From Taenia hydatigena (taxonomy: Eukaryota; Platyhelminthes; Cestoda; Cyclophyllidea; Taeniidae): a stretch of 64,000 nt of DNA. Each line of letters starts with the position of its first letter. The first letter of the stretch is position 1. Positions 49,258-62,500 of this stretch are shown here, piece by piece. The stretch lies in assembly GCA_036345935.2 (NCBI GenBank), contig JADWOT020000009.1:1564287-1628286 (forward strand). The letters are read 5' to 3'. Under the pieces are notes generated by a model. It saw nothing but the letters and a program-made list of their open reading frames with translations. It ran no database searches and was not told where the DNA came from. The position numbers and the translations under genes are program-made.

Positions 49258-52200
49258 AACGCAGGTATCTCCGGAACAAAAGTTTAACTTCAAAAGATTT
49301 TCTTGACTACAAAAAACCCAAATTTCCTTTTGGATTCTGTGTCGAATTCAATGCAAAAGGGGGCTGTAGCTGTGGTTCTGGCTGACGATCACAATCCATA
49401 AGTCATTCAACGCGTCTCAAAAGACCACCTTCATGGGCTTCTAGCAGGCAATGGGAAAAGTGACTCAGCAAGTTGTGTGTGCTTACGTCCATTCGGTTAC
49501 TTAGGGCAATTTCTTCACTCTCCCATCGACAGCACTAGACGCCAATCACGTTGGCCGCTTCGGCAGCAACAGCCATAATTAAGAGGCCACAGCATGTCAA
49601 GTCCATGTACTTTTGGCGATACAATAAAGCGTGGAATGTGGAGTGATTGCACACATAGGAAATGGCTGAGACTTTGCCATGGGCAAGGGAGGGGAGGGGA
49701 GGAACGCAGGAAATGGTTTTCCAACACGCGCACACACATCCGTCACTGCGTCGAAGTACGTGCGGTGGTTGTGTCACGTGGTGGGATCGAGTTGGTTTTG
49801 CGGCTCCATTTCTGTCCCGTCGGATTCGCTAAATTGTTCTGCAAAGAAAGAGTTCTTTCTCTGTGATCGTTGGTATCCCGACTCGGAAGTAATTAAAAAT
49901 CTCCAGATCAAAGGACTTTACATTCTATCCAAAGCCTTTGTTTCACAGGACACTTGGGATTTTAGTTTCAAATTTAATGACTGTAACAAAATCCAAACTA
50001 CACGTTTCATTTGTGTGGCACAAATACAAAATCTAAGAAAACACTTTCAGAATTTAATTCCCCTTCCTCTTTTTTGCAGCAGAATCAATCTCAAAAAAAT
50101 GATCAAAATTCAAGTGCTTTCAGTGTCAAATTCAAGATTCAAGCAACATTTTGTAAAAGTATCTTCGCTGAATATTTTCGCCTCTTTCTTTAGCCGTTGG
50201 GAATGGAAGAATATTTGCAATAAATGATGAAACCTCAAAAGGGCAAAGAATTTGCTTGCATGTTTCGTGTCTGTACTTTGATAGAATAAATAGTGAAATT
50301 ACCGCACTCAATTTTCCCAGACAACGCGTTTCAAAAGCCACACCGCCGAGTGGAAGCATAACCGCATAGCCTCAAGAGCCTGCGTAACTAAAGTGAGGAG
50401 TTAAAATGATAGGAAAAGCATTGCATAGTTTTACCCTTCTTCTGAGCGCAGTCCTCGGCGCTCTCTTTGATCAACTCCCGAGTCGGCCACTACAACGCAG
50501 CCGGTGCTGAGAACAAAACACCCAACGGTTAAATTCCCGCACAACTAAAATATTCAACTGGATTTTGAGATTCGATCCCTTTGGGGTAAGGGAGAACGTG
50601 CTGATGGTTCCGTATGCTCATCGCTTGTTGTGAGAACGTTGGCCTAAAAGTAACCATTAAATGACTATATGTCTATCTCGATTCTAGCCACCTAGTAGAG
50701 AGGCAGAGGAAATATAATGTGCTCACCCGTTGGACATCTTCAACGGGTTGTGTAGACAGCGGCGTAACTAACTTTCCCAGATGTTTTTATGTCTAGCATT
50801 GCTTCAATTGTTAACAGTAGTTCTGCAGAACACGAGACTGGAGTTATTGCCGAAGAGTGATGTCATTTGAAAGCCCTCTATTAGAAGGTCTTCACAGGTT
50901 GCTCCATCAGTAGCAGGTGCCCTTCATCTGTCATGGTAAGGCCTTGCATTCAGCAATGAAGACCAGGATGGTTGTCCTCTGGGGCAAAATTCTCTTGTCA
51001 CAGTCACAAATGCAAAGCCTTAGGCCTTTTTTGAAGTCGAATGAGGTTATAATATGTGTACTACCTGCGTAAAGCAGGGTCGAACAGCTACTGGAGTGGT
51101 ACACAAAAAGTGGGCATCATGCTCCATTGTATGACTTCTGATGAACCATCAACCACAGCCTGTTCAGTATTTCATGAATTTGCACTTTACAAACTTTAAT
51201 GGATTCTTTACTTTTTGGCATCCATTGACACAAATGGTGCTGTCTCCTACTGGAGGTGGATAAGATAAACTGTCTATGCTCCAAATAGGATGAAAAAACT
51301 GTCAAAAGTCACACTTTCCTCTTGCCAGGTGACTGTAAATTCTCGTGGAAACCTCAGCTTAGTTCCTTCTCAACGCCTCTTCTCGTGCCAATCTGTTGGT
51401 ACGCCACGAATGAAAACCCTTACGCTTTGTGTTGGTTGAAGGAGCCGGCTGGAAGAAATTGTTGACGAGGTGAGTTCACCTTGGTTCCAAGACTGTAGAG
51501 GAGGAAGTAGAATGGTGAAGCGTCTAGCCTAGAAAGGATCAAAACAATACGATTGCGTTGATGCATAACTCATTATGCAAGGAATTTATCCATAACCGCG
51601 GGGCGCACTTAACGTGGAGGCTGATTTTGAATTTGGACCTTTTTGCACCTACCCGTTTTCATTTAAGTGTGTATGATTAAGCCTAAAACCCCATTAACTT
51701 ATTTAAAATTATCAGGAATTTGCGTTCGATGCATGAAAGCTTACTATTCTCCTAAAAAACATTCCTTCTTTAGCTAAATACAATTAACAAAGATCCTGCA
51801 CGCCAAGCCGTAACTCCTGAACGTGGTAGGCCAAAAATGGCTGGGATGCTTTCGATGGGCCTTCCTTTATGACGGTTGTATTGAGTCCCCTTGGGAATTG
51901 GAACGGATTACAAGTCAAAAACGAAGTCAAAACGATAAATTATCTGAGGCAAAGGGACTCTAGCATGGGAATTTCACTGATCACTGTGTGATGTTCTCCA
52001 AGGGCATTCACCCAAAAGCAAAAAAATGAAAGCTGGATTATGTTTTTGGACCATAAAAATAACCTGTTTTCCCCAAAATCGACCGCCGTGCTTAAATTAA
52101 TGCAGAGGGGCTCATCGAGCATCGTCGTGTTGTTGTGTCAGCCTTACGCAGTCCACGCTTCCACTCTGTAACGTCTAGATGCACTATCAAGTCAACTAAT

Positions 52201-52376
52201 TGATTGCTCAAATTTTTCCCAATTTCACGAGAAAAATTTCTAATGTTCGTTGAGGCAATCACATTTCAAACGATAATCTATTAGACCTATGACATAAGCT
52301 AGCTGCAGACTCCGCATTTGTACTACCTTTTCTTCATAGACATAAAAGTCTGGCCTACCAGTACCTCCATTTTTAG

Positions 52377-52469
52377 CTCACTTTTATTCGCCGCCTACCT
52401 TTTTGATCTGGAATGCGATTACACCAATGTCACCGATAAAGTGCGAGAGGAGGACGGAGGATGGGCAAG
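52377..52469 (+). other. Candidate internal coding exon, possibly FERM F2 lobe
   Basis: A good acceptor (ccatttttag) and donor (CAAG|GTAAGG) bound 93 nt that are open in one frame: SLLFAAYLFDLECDYTNVTD, then a charged end. Phase 2 in and phase 2 out match what the next known FERM exon at 55567 needs. LFAAYLFDLECDY faintly resembles the FERM F2 helix (human moesin LLASYAVQAKYGDF). One or more exons would still be missing in between. The link is weak and this may be chance. Confidence 0.25.
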
Positions 52470-55400
52470 GTAAGGCGGAATGTTGCATTATACCTATCCC
52501 TCCTCCCTCCTCTCTCATTCAAAGGCATAGCAGATCCTTCCAGGGAAAGGTAATGCAGTCTGAAGTCCGTGATCTCGTGTTGCTTTCCTTCGGCAAATCC
52601 TTTAGCATCGGTGGCTGTTTTGCCGCTTCGAGCACTATCGAGTGGGAGAATCACAGCTGTAATTACTAGTTGACCTTCACCCAATAAGGTTAAGTCCTAG
52701 AGTACGAACGTGTCCACGGTCCATCATGCTCAAATACACATAGCAAGCACGAAGTGGTGGGTCCTCTGGAGGTGTGGAGTGAGGCAGCGAGTGGATAATT
52801 TGGGGTTAACCAGTGGTACACAGATTCAGTTAACGTTGGAACACAAAGCCGACTTCTCTATTAAAATCAGTCCGGAAACATTTCTTTTCCATCGCGGTAA
52901 TGATATAGAAGAAAAAGGGGAGCATTGGCCTACTACATTTGAATCTAGACCTGTCATCTATTTTTAACATGTGTGGGTAAAATCTAGTTGCTTTACCTTC
53001 AGGACCAAATGTGTCTAACGGCAAACATACCCAACAGTTGTTCCTCACACGTTAGTCAGGAACGCACATACCAAGAGTGACACGCAATTCCGTCTTATCA
53101 CTAGAAGAATCCAAATCTTCTCTATTGCTGCACCTTGCCCAAATGCAAATAGAGGAACGGCTAAGGAGAGTTCTGTAGCTTTTGAAGGGAACTTGATGAG
53201 GTGGAACCACATCCATTAGGTTCAAATAATGAGTGATGTGCTGTGAGAGTTAAGAGTAGCCAAAACTCATGGAGAGCATACGAAAATGTGGACTGACAGA
53301 TTGGTGCACATTCACCTATGCTTTGTAGTGCTTTACATTTGACAGGCCTTCGCAGCGAGCTGTATTCGAAGTTGCATCTGGTGAAATGAGAGCGCTGGTG
53401 ATTTGGGCACAGGCTGGCAGGAGGCAACCATAGGAATGAAGAAGATGCTGTGACGATCTGGAGAGAAGGTTAAAGATAATTTATTTAAAAAGTCATTTAA
53501 TTAAAATAGTTGCCCTTAACTTTCTCATACAGCTCTAAATGAAGTCAGCTAATTTTCGAAAATGAAGTTAGGATGATGAGGCGATCAGCCACGACTGCCG
53601 TATTCTGCATAATGTGGAAAGATAGTGTATTTTGTTAGGACAAAACAGTGAAGCTCAGTTGACATATGTGCCCAGTACAAAGACAGAGTTCCACTTCTGT
53701 CTACAAACGGATCCAAAATATAGACAATGACTGTATCTGACAAAAGCCTCAATTTTAAGGCTTGAAGGGAAGACGTTCCCACCCACTACAATGAAAGTCT
53801 ACAGTTAAGAACTTGACTTCTGTATTTTCCCCCCTAGCAGAAAACCAGTGGGCTATATCATAATAAAGGGAAGTCGTTCTGATGTTATTTTGAGGATCTA
53901 ATTAGCACTCGCAGAGTAGCCTAAAAAGACTTGCAATTACCTTTTTACCAAAGTTGAAGGGGAGCGTTTTAAGTTCGAAGTGAAAAGATAATTCCAAAAA
54001 AACACAATCCAATTAAAATATTGTGCACAAATAAGTTTCACCTAGGTTGCTTTTCTAGTGAATTTCGTATCAATGGCTAAGCTGAATTCGCTCCCAAAAA
54101 TTGTGTCCATTAATTAAAAAGGAGGCAAAAATCACTCGAGGTTTCCCATTGCTTTCCATTGAACCTGATCGAGGTGTCACATGCAGCCCAACAAGTTTGA
54201 CAAGAGATTCTTGAAACAGGAGCAAGAACACCCTCACAATGTGCCTAAAATTTCCTAAGGAGATTGGATAAAATGCTCCAGCTGTACAATAACGTCCCTA
54301 ACAAAAGGATAAATTTTCCTTCATGACAAACGCAGGACTCTGAGACCAGCCAGCTTATAATCCGTCGTCGTAAACACGGAGAAGTGAAAATTGAAGACGT
54401 TGAAGGAAATAGGGCTTCATGATGCCTAAATTTGCAACCGTATTGGGTTCAAAGGTAAATAAAAAAGAGCAGCCTAATTTCATTGAGGGACGCAACGATA
54501 TTTCTGGATAACACACAATTTGTTCATTCATGCCACATTATATTTTTCTACAAATAATTGCAAATAATGTTTATCGAAGAATAAAAATTGCAAAAGCAGT
54601 AAAATTTATATACATTAAAAGAAAGTCAGTCTTCAGTGAAAATGCAACACAAGGCTTCATTGTGATTGTGATCACAGGTGTACATGAATGCTCGCGACGA
54701 TTTTTCAAATCGGGAAACAAAATCTAACTCGATTTAAGAGCACAAAGAGCCTCCCACAGCGCGTACAACACAGGATTAAGCGATTGTATTTTTCGGTGGT
54801 AAGTGAGTAAAGAATAAACACGTGACATGGCTTCGATTTTGCGTAAAACTATCGTGGATTGCCTCACTCCAGACTGCCAACGCCTGTATGGAAGGTAAAA
54901 CGGCAGAATTGGTCATGTGACACGCACAAAACAACCAAACAACCAGTTACTTCTAAAATACTCCTCCCCTCCCCCTTCTCCCACTTAAATTACAGGGCTA
55001 GGGCCAGGTCCAGGTCCACCTAACCGCTGTTTACTCCAAAACCGCAATCAATCAAATGGTAGCAGGAAACATCTCATTACCAGCTGAATTTGGCCTTGTC
55101 GCCTTCAAAAGCATCCGATGAGCAGAATGTGTGTGTGTTTTGGTGATGTCTAGGATGCTCCACCCCACAGAAGTAGCCGTCTGTTCTGATCCACATTTGC
55201 AGTCATCCCACCCCAGGCTTCGTGTCTTTCCATGGCAGTACATTTTTACGCCTTTCATGGTGACAATACACCAGAAAAGCCTACTCCACTCATGTGGAGT
55301 GTCATTTGGGCAGTACGATCTACACTTCTTCCCATCACCCTCCTGCAACATTGTCTATTCTGTTTTTGTGACCAAACAAGGTATTACTACATTGCAACGC

Positions 55401-55566
55401 TCCAAAATATCGAGCTGCAAATCGGACTACGCACTTTGTGCACGTAACCATTTGGCTCTCAGAATAGCAGTGACCGAGGTGTTGACACATCCTCGCCCCC
55501 ACACTCATGCACTACGTCGACCGCCTGTCTAGTCTTAAAGTGGATGATTCCTTCATTGTTGACTAG

Positions 55567-58500
55567 ATTTCCCTACTGTCGTCTGAAGACTGTGACAATA
55601 TCGGGTCGAGTGGTGACGCTGAATCTGTTGGAAGACGATGCCTCCGTGAAGATGCGCAATTACGAGTTGTCCAGCAAGCGTTCCGCCGACTGCCTCTATC
55701 GTTCCATCACCGAACTACACTGCTTCTTCCGTTGCGACAACATTCGTGACGATGTGCTCAATCGCACCAACCCCGGCATCAACTTCTCTACCATCTTCGA
55801 CCACAACAACAGTGAGTGTATTGCTTTTCAAAGGATCACTTGTCGTGCTCTCAAGACGGTGGTCAAGTTGAGGTTAGCTAGTGTTCATCTCATAAGGTGC
55901 AACCCCTCATGTTTCCTTGGGGAAGGTGAAGGCGTTTGCCTGCACCTCGTCGTTAGCTTTGCCGATTAACAGTCGGTTTGTTGTGGTGCAGTGCAGCCTT
56001 CAATTCGGTTGTGATGCCGGTTGGACTGAGGGGGAAGAAACAGCTCTTTGTCATACATACGCTGGGCGATTTAGAGAACGCGAGACGCATTCGCATTCAC
56101 CTCTCTCAGTGTAGTCCTTAGTGGGACGACGACACCGAAGCGTCTCAGATGTCCACCCAACTAGCTGCAATCATGACTGACTGAAAGGACGAAGAATGTC
56201 ACTCGAATCGGGTCGTCGTGCTCCAAGAAATGATGCTGGGAGAAAAGAAACAGAAGAGGTGAATCCGAGCATTCAACTCACCAACAAATCTCGAACGCGG
56301 CGGGCCATGAGACGATATACATTGTTGTATCAGTATTGAGTTCACCATTAACTCATGTCGACTCCAAGTAAGAGGTGAGTGGATGGATGGGTGTTGGAGG
56401 TGAGCAGAAATTGCTTTCGACGAGGTCTGACGAATGGAATGTGAACCGAATTTGCAAGAGGTTAGGGGTTGGCATAACGAATTCAAACGATGTCTCATCT
56501 ATCCTCCGACAATACATGCAGCTTTGTGATCGGCTGAACTTGTCCTTGAAATGCACAGGGGAGACCGAACAAGACGTGAGACAACGCAAAACTGCAGGTG
56601 GTGGTAGCGTTCAAATACACGCCCCTACCACCAGGTCATACGCGTATTTCAACGCAACAAAGATAGGAAATGGGATAATCGCGTGGTGTCATTCATCCCA
56701 TCCACAGGCCTCAAATAGGTCACAAATGCACTTTTACGGATGTATCAGGTGAGATGGTGAAGAAGCCCTTCGATCCAGGGGCAGAGGTCACTTTGTAGTT
56801 TCGTTTCTTTCGTCGTAGTTGCAGCAAAAGTTGGCGTACATCAGGAGCAGGCGGTTGTGAGAAAAAGCTGCCTTAAGAGAGAGAGAGAGAGGGACAAAAG
56901 CAGGTCTCGTTTCTGAGATCACTGTGGCAGCCCATGAATCAAGGCACGACTAGTCAGTCCATTGCTCTGCTGGTGGGCCTCACCTGCTTACACTTCGTGT
57001 GGTTCGCATACAGGTGGGTTGGTTGCCCACTGGCAGCATTGGTAGTAGAGGTGAAGTCACGCATTCTCCCATCATTGTTCAAAACTGAGGTCTTCATAAC
57101 CCAAGTAACAGTAGCCTTCCTCTCGTGACCTTTGTGATGAACGGTATTCACGTGTTGACTGTGTTTCAGACACAACAAAGTCGGCAGACAGGAAGGCCAA
57201 TGTAAGGTGGCCAGTTCGCCGGCCCTGACAACCTGTTGGCCATTAGGGCCACTAAAAACTCTTTTAAGGTAACTGAAAACACACGTTGAAGGAGATGGTA
57301 GCATTTGACAAGGCAATTAGAGTAGGTCCGTCCGAGTGATCCGTCTCTGTGAGGTGGCGTTTGGCTTGCGTGTCAAATTCGATTGACGTTCAGATGAGAC
57401 CAAGTTGCCGGCCCATTTGAAGTGCACTCACCGTTACAGTCTAACCACCAACCATGCTCATTGAGACACGAGTTTACCGCAATTTCCACATGGAAGGGGT
57501 GTTGTGCTCTGAAAGCGAACAATCTGGCCAAACCCACCTAGGTTTCTGTCGCAGTTATATTATCATTGGCCAGGAAAGGTGAGGGTCACATTCCACTCCA
57601 AGGTGCACTATATGGTCATAAGACTGGAATGGGAGGAAGGCGCTCTTCCAAGCAAGAAGTGCCTAGTTCTACTAACCTTGTTCGTGTTGCACCGAGTTGT
57701 ATTGAGTTGACAGATGTCAATCCATTTAAGTAAGTGGACGGACGAGCCGTGGCGAACAGTTGCGTCTCCGCACAAAGCAGACCCAGTCTCCAGGGTGGGA
57801 AGGGTACTTCAGTGAGCGGACCGTAGAGCAGTAAAGATTAGCATGCAAGCTCGGTTGATATTGGAGCACAAAAGTCACTCCCCATCACACCTCAGCCTGT
57901 CAATGAGACACGAGGAACACCAACACAAAAGCGTCTTCACGAAGTGAGGTGAAACATCAACTGCTAGACTTCAAACCTTGCTGATACGTCTGCTCAGGTT
58001 CTAACTCGACCGTGGGTTACTTCATCGCAGATGATGCACACGACCGAAGGATCCTAAAAGTGGAGGAGCGGTGACAAGTACTTTCCTGTTGCTATCGGCA
58101 GCGTCACTCATTTACTGTTCGGGGCTTTGTCTCCAGCGCTTAATGCTCTCAACCTTCTATGGGCACTTGGGCAGTCCACCTCCTAACCTCTGCCAGATGA
58201 TACGCATCAGATCTTCTCCAGACGAGGAGGGAACTTGAGGTCGGTTTGTCAAGTGGACAAGTTCGTGTAGCTCACGTCCATCAGGCTCATTCGACTGACA
58301 ATGTACCGTTAGTACTAGGGTGGGGGGGAGGGGGAAGGGGGACGGGGTGAGGAAAATGGCAGCGAGCACAATCGGACGGTGTGAGATGAGGCGAGGTAAG
58401 GAGTGTAAGGCGAAAGGGATGACCTGACTTACCGAAAGACGGATGCACCTCTATTTATGACCCGCATTGCCTACACATAAACAATGATAGCGTGCATTTG

Positions 58501-59524
58501 CCTTTCGCAAACAGCTACAACCCCCAGCACAACACATCACTGCAGCGAGGTGTGCCGAAACCGTCACGCACGTTCAGCCAAGAGGGTGAGTGATGGGAGA
58601 AAGTGTGGAAATTGCAGCAACCTCACACAGGTGCCTTCACTGCACCCATGCTTTAGGCTGCCTGTGGAGTCGGTAACTGAGCCCTACCTGTGTTTCTCTG
58701 GGCAAAGCAAACCAGCCAAAATGCCCATCGGGTGTGACAGGTACACTGAACGACAGGCTGAGGCGAATGGAGCATCTCGAACGCGGAGGCAGATGTGGCA
58801 CACATTACAGTTGGTAAACTGACAATACAGGGATGCACACACTTAATGACAAGAAGAGATTACTTGTTGGTTTGGTTGCTGCCGCTGCTGCAGCAGTAGA
58901 GCTCACCTTATTGGTGACGTGACTAGACGATCTGGACCTCTGCAAGTAACTTGATTATTAATGCACGGTAGGATTGAGAAGCTACTGACGGAACTCCATG
59001 TTACCGGATTATTGGTGGCAATTGGGGCACTTGTACGTAAGTACTCAATTTTTGAGTGAGGCAGGCAGAATGCACCCAACGATGCTTGGTGAGATAGCAG
59101 TCAAATGAGTCAAACAACGTCATCCTCTTCAGCTTCTGCTGCTTCCAAGGACTCGACGCTCACGCTTATGAGACGAATCACACACACCCGTATGCGCGTT
59201 AAAAATGCCATCTTTGCATCCACAGCCCGTGAATACACCTTCGATGTGCGCTACACCAGTCGTGAAGTGCACGACCGTGCGAGGCGCAATCTCTACCACG
59301 CAGCTAGCGAGGCATCAAGCTCCTTCGGCAACTCAATGGCGATTGCGACCACAACAGCGGTGGGATCGGCAGAGTCGGCAGGAGCAACCAACCAACTACC
59401 AATAGGCTCGATGCACCAACTCGAGGACTCCACTCACAACGCCGCTGCTGCCGCCTCCCCCACCTCGCTCAATCGCATCACATCGCCCGCCTCGCACAGT
59501 GACTCCATGGCCAGCATGGAGGAG
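55567..59524 (+). CDS. MYLIP: FERM-domain E3 ligase MYLIP/IDOL-like (two internal exons, partial)
   Basis: In vertebrates MYLIP (IDOL) is a FERM-RING ubiquitin ligase for lipoprotein receptors. Two exons are supported. Exon 55567-55811 (phase 2 in, phase 1 out) encodes the FERM F3/C lobe: FPYCRLKTVTISGRVVTLNL, a loop, then ADCLYRSITELHCFFRCDN, matching human SGLYRAITETHAFYRCDT. Exon 59226-59524 (phase 1 in, phase 0 out) continues TREYTFDVRYTSREVHDRAR and RNLYHAA, matching human [25 protein letters not shown], then runs into a long alanine/serine-rich linker. The intron between them is 3.4 kb. The donor ATGGAGGAG|GTGAGT is strong, so the gene continues. No RING-type cysteine/histidine pattern is visible before 64000 and the N-terminal FERM lobes are not securely found, so the MYLIP assignment rests on the F3 lobe only. 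Confidence 0.75.
56877..56891 (+). repeat. (GA)7 microsatellite
   Basis: Perfect GA run inside the FERM-gene intron. Confidence 0.9.
58318..58347 (+). other. Predicted G-quadruplex motif
   Basis: Five G-runs of 3, 7, 5, 5 and 4 with loops of 1 to 2 nt (T, A, AA, AC) fit the G3+N1-7 rule very well. It lies on the sense strand of the FERM-gene intron. Folding is predicted from the pattern only. Confidence 0.75.
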
Positions 59525-62500
59525 GTGAGTGGCGGCAGTGGAGTGGGCAGCAGTGTGGCTAAAATGTAGGACGAGGGTGGCTCGTGGTGGTTGCAATGTC
59601 GTCTGAGATGGATGTGTGCAGCGAGTGGTGGAATGCGTGGTTAGAATGCCGAAAGACAACCAAACACTGTGTCGAAGGCGCACCACAAAGTCGATTGTAT
59701 GGCACTGGGTTAAGGAGGAATACGGGTTCACTTCATTTTACCTCTCAGCTGCCCTGCCAGCACTTATGCTTGTCACGGTGGATGTTGGCAGTTTAGCCTA
59801 CAGTTAAGAAGTGGTTCATTTTATTCCAGACCAACGAGAGGTGTTTAGAATGCAGGTTAGGTTCATGCCTGGCTCACTTGGATTGGTTTGGTGAGACGAT
59901 GCTTTCTTGAGTTGGAGTGAAGGTAGGCTCAGATTTGAACTAGCAAGGTGGTTGCGTGGAGGATGGAGGGGATTGTACCGATAGGTGTCTCAATAGAGCA
60001 GAGTACGAAAAGCAGTGCTCGAAGTGCGTCTTCAGTTGGGTGAGATTCTTCGGAAGTTTTGGGAGACGGGCAGTCCGATCTGACGCATTACCTACTTGTC
60101 CTCTTCGTAATCATGTGCGCATGTATTTGTTGAAATGTGACAAAAGTGGCGTCGAACAATAGAGTAGACGAGACGACCTTGGACGACAATCGGCAAGTTG
60201 TCACCGTATGGAGTTGTTGAGTGTGACTTATGTTGTGAAGGCAGGCGAAAAGTGTGCTCCAGATGCCCTCGAGACTGTCGGAATTTAGACACACCCTAAT
60301 TGTGGGTCTCTGTCTCCCTGCAACGGAGACACCAAGAAGGCGTCGACGAAGACGATGATGACGATGATGATGATTGGTCATTGAAAAGTAGGCAAGGACT
60401 ACTTTCTCCTCTAATTAGTAGTGCACAAATAGGTGTCACCTTTCATATGGTGAGCTAAAAACGTGGCAGGAAAAACTCTTAGGAATGCAACAAACTTGTT
60501 CACACCAACACCAATGGCGAAAGCGATGGAGTGGACCCCAGACACACGTGCCACGTAAGCACAGAAGAGATGCAACTTCTTCATTTCCTGAGGTTTGTGA
60601 GTACGCATCGTGTGAGGGGTGCGGTCGCAGACATGCTTTTGTGTTCCAGCATCAATTTCATTGGTTGTCCCCACGCAATTCACGCTCTACTCACTTCCGA
60701 CGGACCATGTGCAAGGCACGCGCCACTTCATCAGTGGACGACTGTGCTTTGTGTTCGTCTGTGTGCACACGCTTGTGTGTGTGTGTGTGTGTGTGGGACA
60801 ATGTAGACACAATGGCTTGTTTGTTGATGTCCAACTATTAATCACAGCTGAAATCCACCCACCTAGTGAGGTGCGACTCGAATGGATCCAAGGGTAGCCT
60901 AGTCTGCATTGGGCGAAAGTACTATTTGTACGGGGCAGGGCTGAACGCCCCACCTCACATCTCGTTCTGTGGGAGTGTGTGCATTGTGGGTTGAGAAGTA
61001 GACAATCGCCTCCGTCTCCATTTTCATCCACTTCCCAACATCTGATGATCATCGCCTTCCCTTGACATCAGACTATCACACCTATGATGATTGATGAGAT
61101 GTTTTATTGAAACAGTGGATGGATGATTTTATTTTAAGCCATGTCTTGGAAGTGAACTGGTCATTTGACATCGTCGCTACACTTTGGCTGCGTCAGGTTC
61201 CACGCATTGTAGCGATCGAGTGACCAAAATACCTCTACTTAAATACAGTAATTCGTCTATAGACAGCATGATGGTGACTAAAGAAATCTTTGCTCTGTTT
61301 CTAAAATTACATAAAATAAATTTATTATAATTAATTTAACTGGCAGCCAGTAGGTACCATAGACCCTTAACCTGGTCTTTTGACTCTGTTGTATACTGCC
61401 CGATTCCATAAAAACTTTTGGTGGTAGCCAGCAGTCACCATTGAGCACTTGAAATTATTTGCCTGCTGAGTGCCTCTTAATTACAGCTGATCTCCATCCA
61501 CTCAGGACAACTTGATAAATCTTGCATCCAAGAAAATCGTCTTCCCCTTGAGACAATTAGAACTGGTCTGTCAAATGCAAAAATAAAATACTTTTTGGCT
61601 CCCTGCAGGACAACTCGAGGTTTTGCTTCTCCTCGTGTAAAATCTTGCAGTTAGAAGACGTTCAATCTCGCCTTGGAATGACGGAGCAAGGGAGGTATGG
61701 CCTGCGTCCCTCGATTCAAATAGTTTTGATTGTCAAGATGTAATAGCAAGTATCGAAATTGCGTGCCAAATAACCTTGAACTCAAAAATATTTTGATTAA
61801 TTTATGGAATAAGAACAATAATTCTAATCGTTTTGAACGATTGTATAAAATTTTCACTTGGATGCCAAGTTGAGGTCAAAGGACCGGTATACCAAACACA
61901 CAATTTGACTTAAAAAACAAGTCATTAATGAAAGATTTGACGCATCAAAACGAAAATCGTCTTAAAAGCAAACGGGGAAGTGAAAATTGTGCGTGACCGC
62001 AATCAATCGCGATCAACTAACTTGCCTCTTCATTTTTGTCTACATATATGGTTTTTACCAGGATGGTTGTAAAAGGACCTTTTTGCTTCATTTTCCTTCC
62101 TTCCTGCTGGAAATCATTAAAAATTTGTTATCTGTAACCGCATAAAATTGCAGCCTTCCGAAATCGAGACTGAATACCTGGACTTGCAAATGGGCTCTCT
62201 TGATTGGTTATAATTAACCCAATTAAAGGACTCGATTTAAGCATTATCCAATCATGTGGAGGCAAACATTTTAGGCTTTATATTGGCTCCATTCCTGATG
62301 ACTCACATAGGAATCGCATTCGTAGAGGTGTGCAATGGTCAACAAATGAAAATTATAAGATGAATTGAATGATCCAATAACATTCTTCACTATTTTGCAT
62401 CTGAAGTAATGCTTCTAAAATTAGTCTTAAAAAACAATTTTAAAATTGTCAGAGCTTAAAAACGGAGTCGAATAAGGCTCCTTGCCTCATCATTGAATAG

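Larger units (their letters stand above)
42923..52376. other. 9.5-kb stretch without a confident gene
   Basis: No homology-supported exon. Notable content: an inverted CCAAT pair (CCAATATTGATTGG, 43939-43952) with a nearby TATAA in a GC-richer block at 43.4-44.1 kb, possibly a promoter of the FERM gene; a (TG)10 run at 47602-47621; a 15-G run at 49243-49257; and splice-like signals on the minus strand at 50308-50737. It may include far-upstream exons of the FERM gene that I could not recognise. Confidence 0.35.
55812..59225 (+). other. 3.4-kb intron of the FERM gene
   Basis: Donor GTGAGT, acceptor atctttgcatccacag. GC-richer than the left half of the window, with a (GA)n run at 56877-56891 and a strong G-quadruplex motif at 58318-58347. 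No nested exon recognised. Confidence 0.7.

Noticed and set aside
51329..51469. Plus-strand segment with excellent splice sites (tttcctcttgccag ... GACGAG|GTGAGT)
   Set aside because: All three frames hit a stop before the donor, so it cannot be an internal coding exon; at best a UTR or non-coding exon.
55052..55351. Cysteine-rich minus-strand frame near the FERM exon
   Set aside because: No recognisable family and no convincing splice partners; overlaps a TG-rich stretch.
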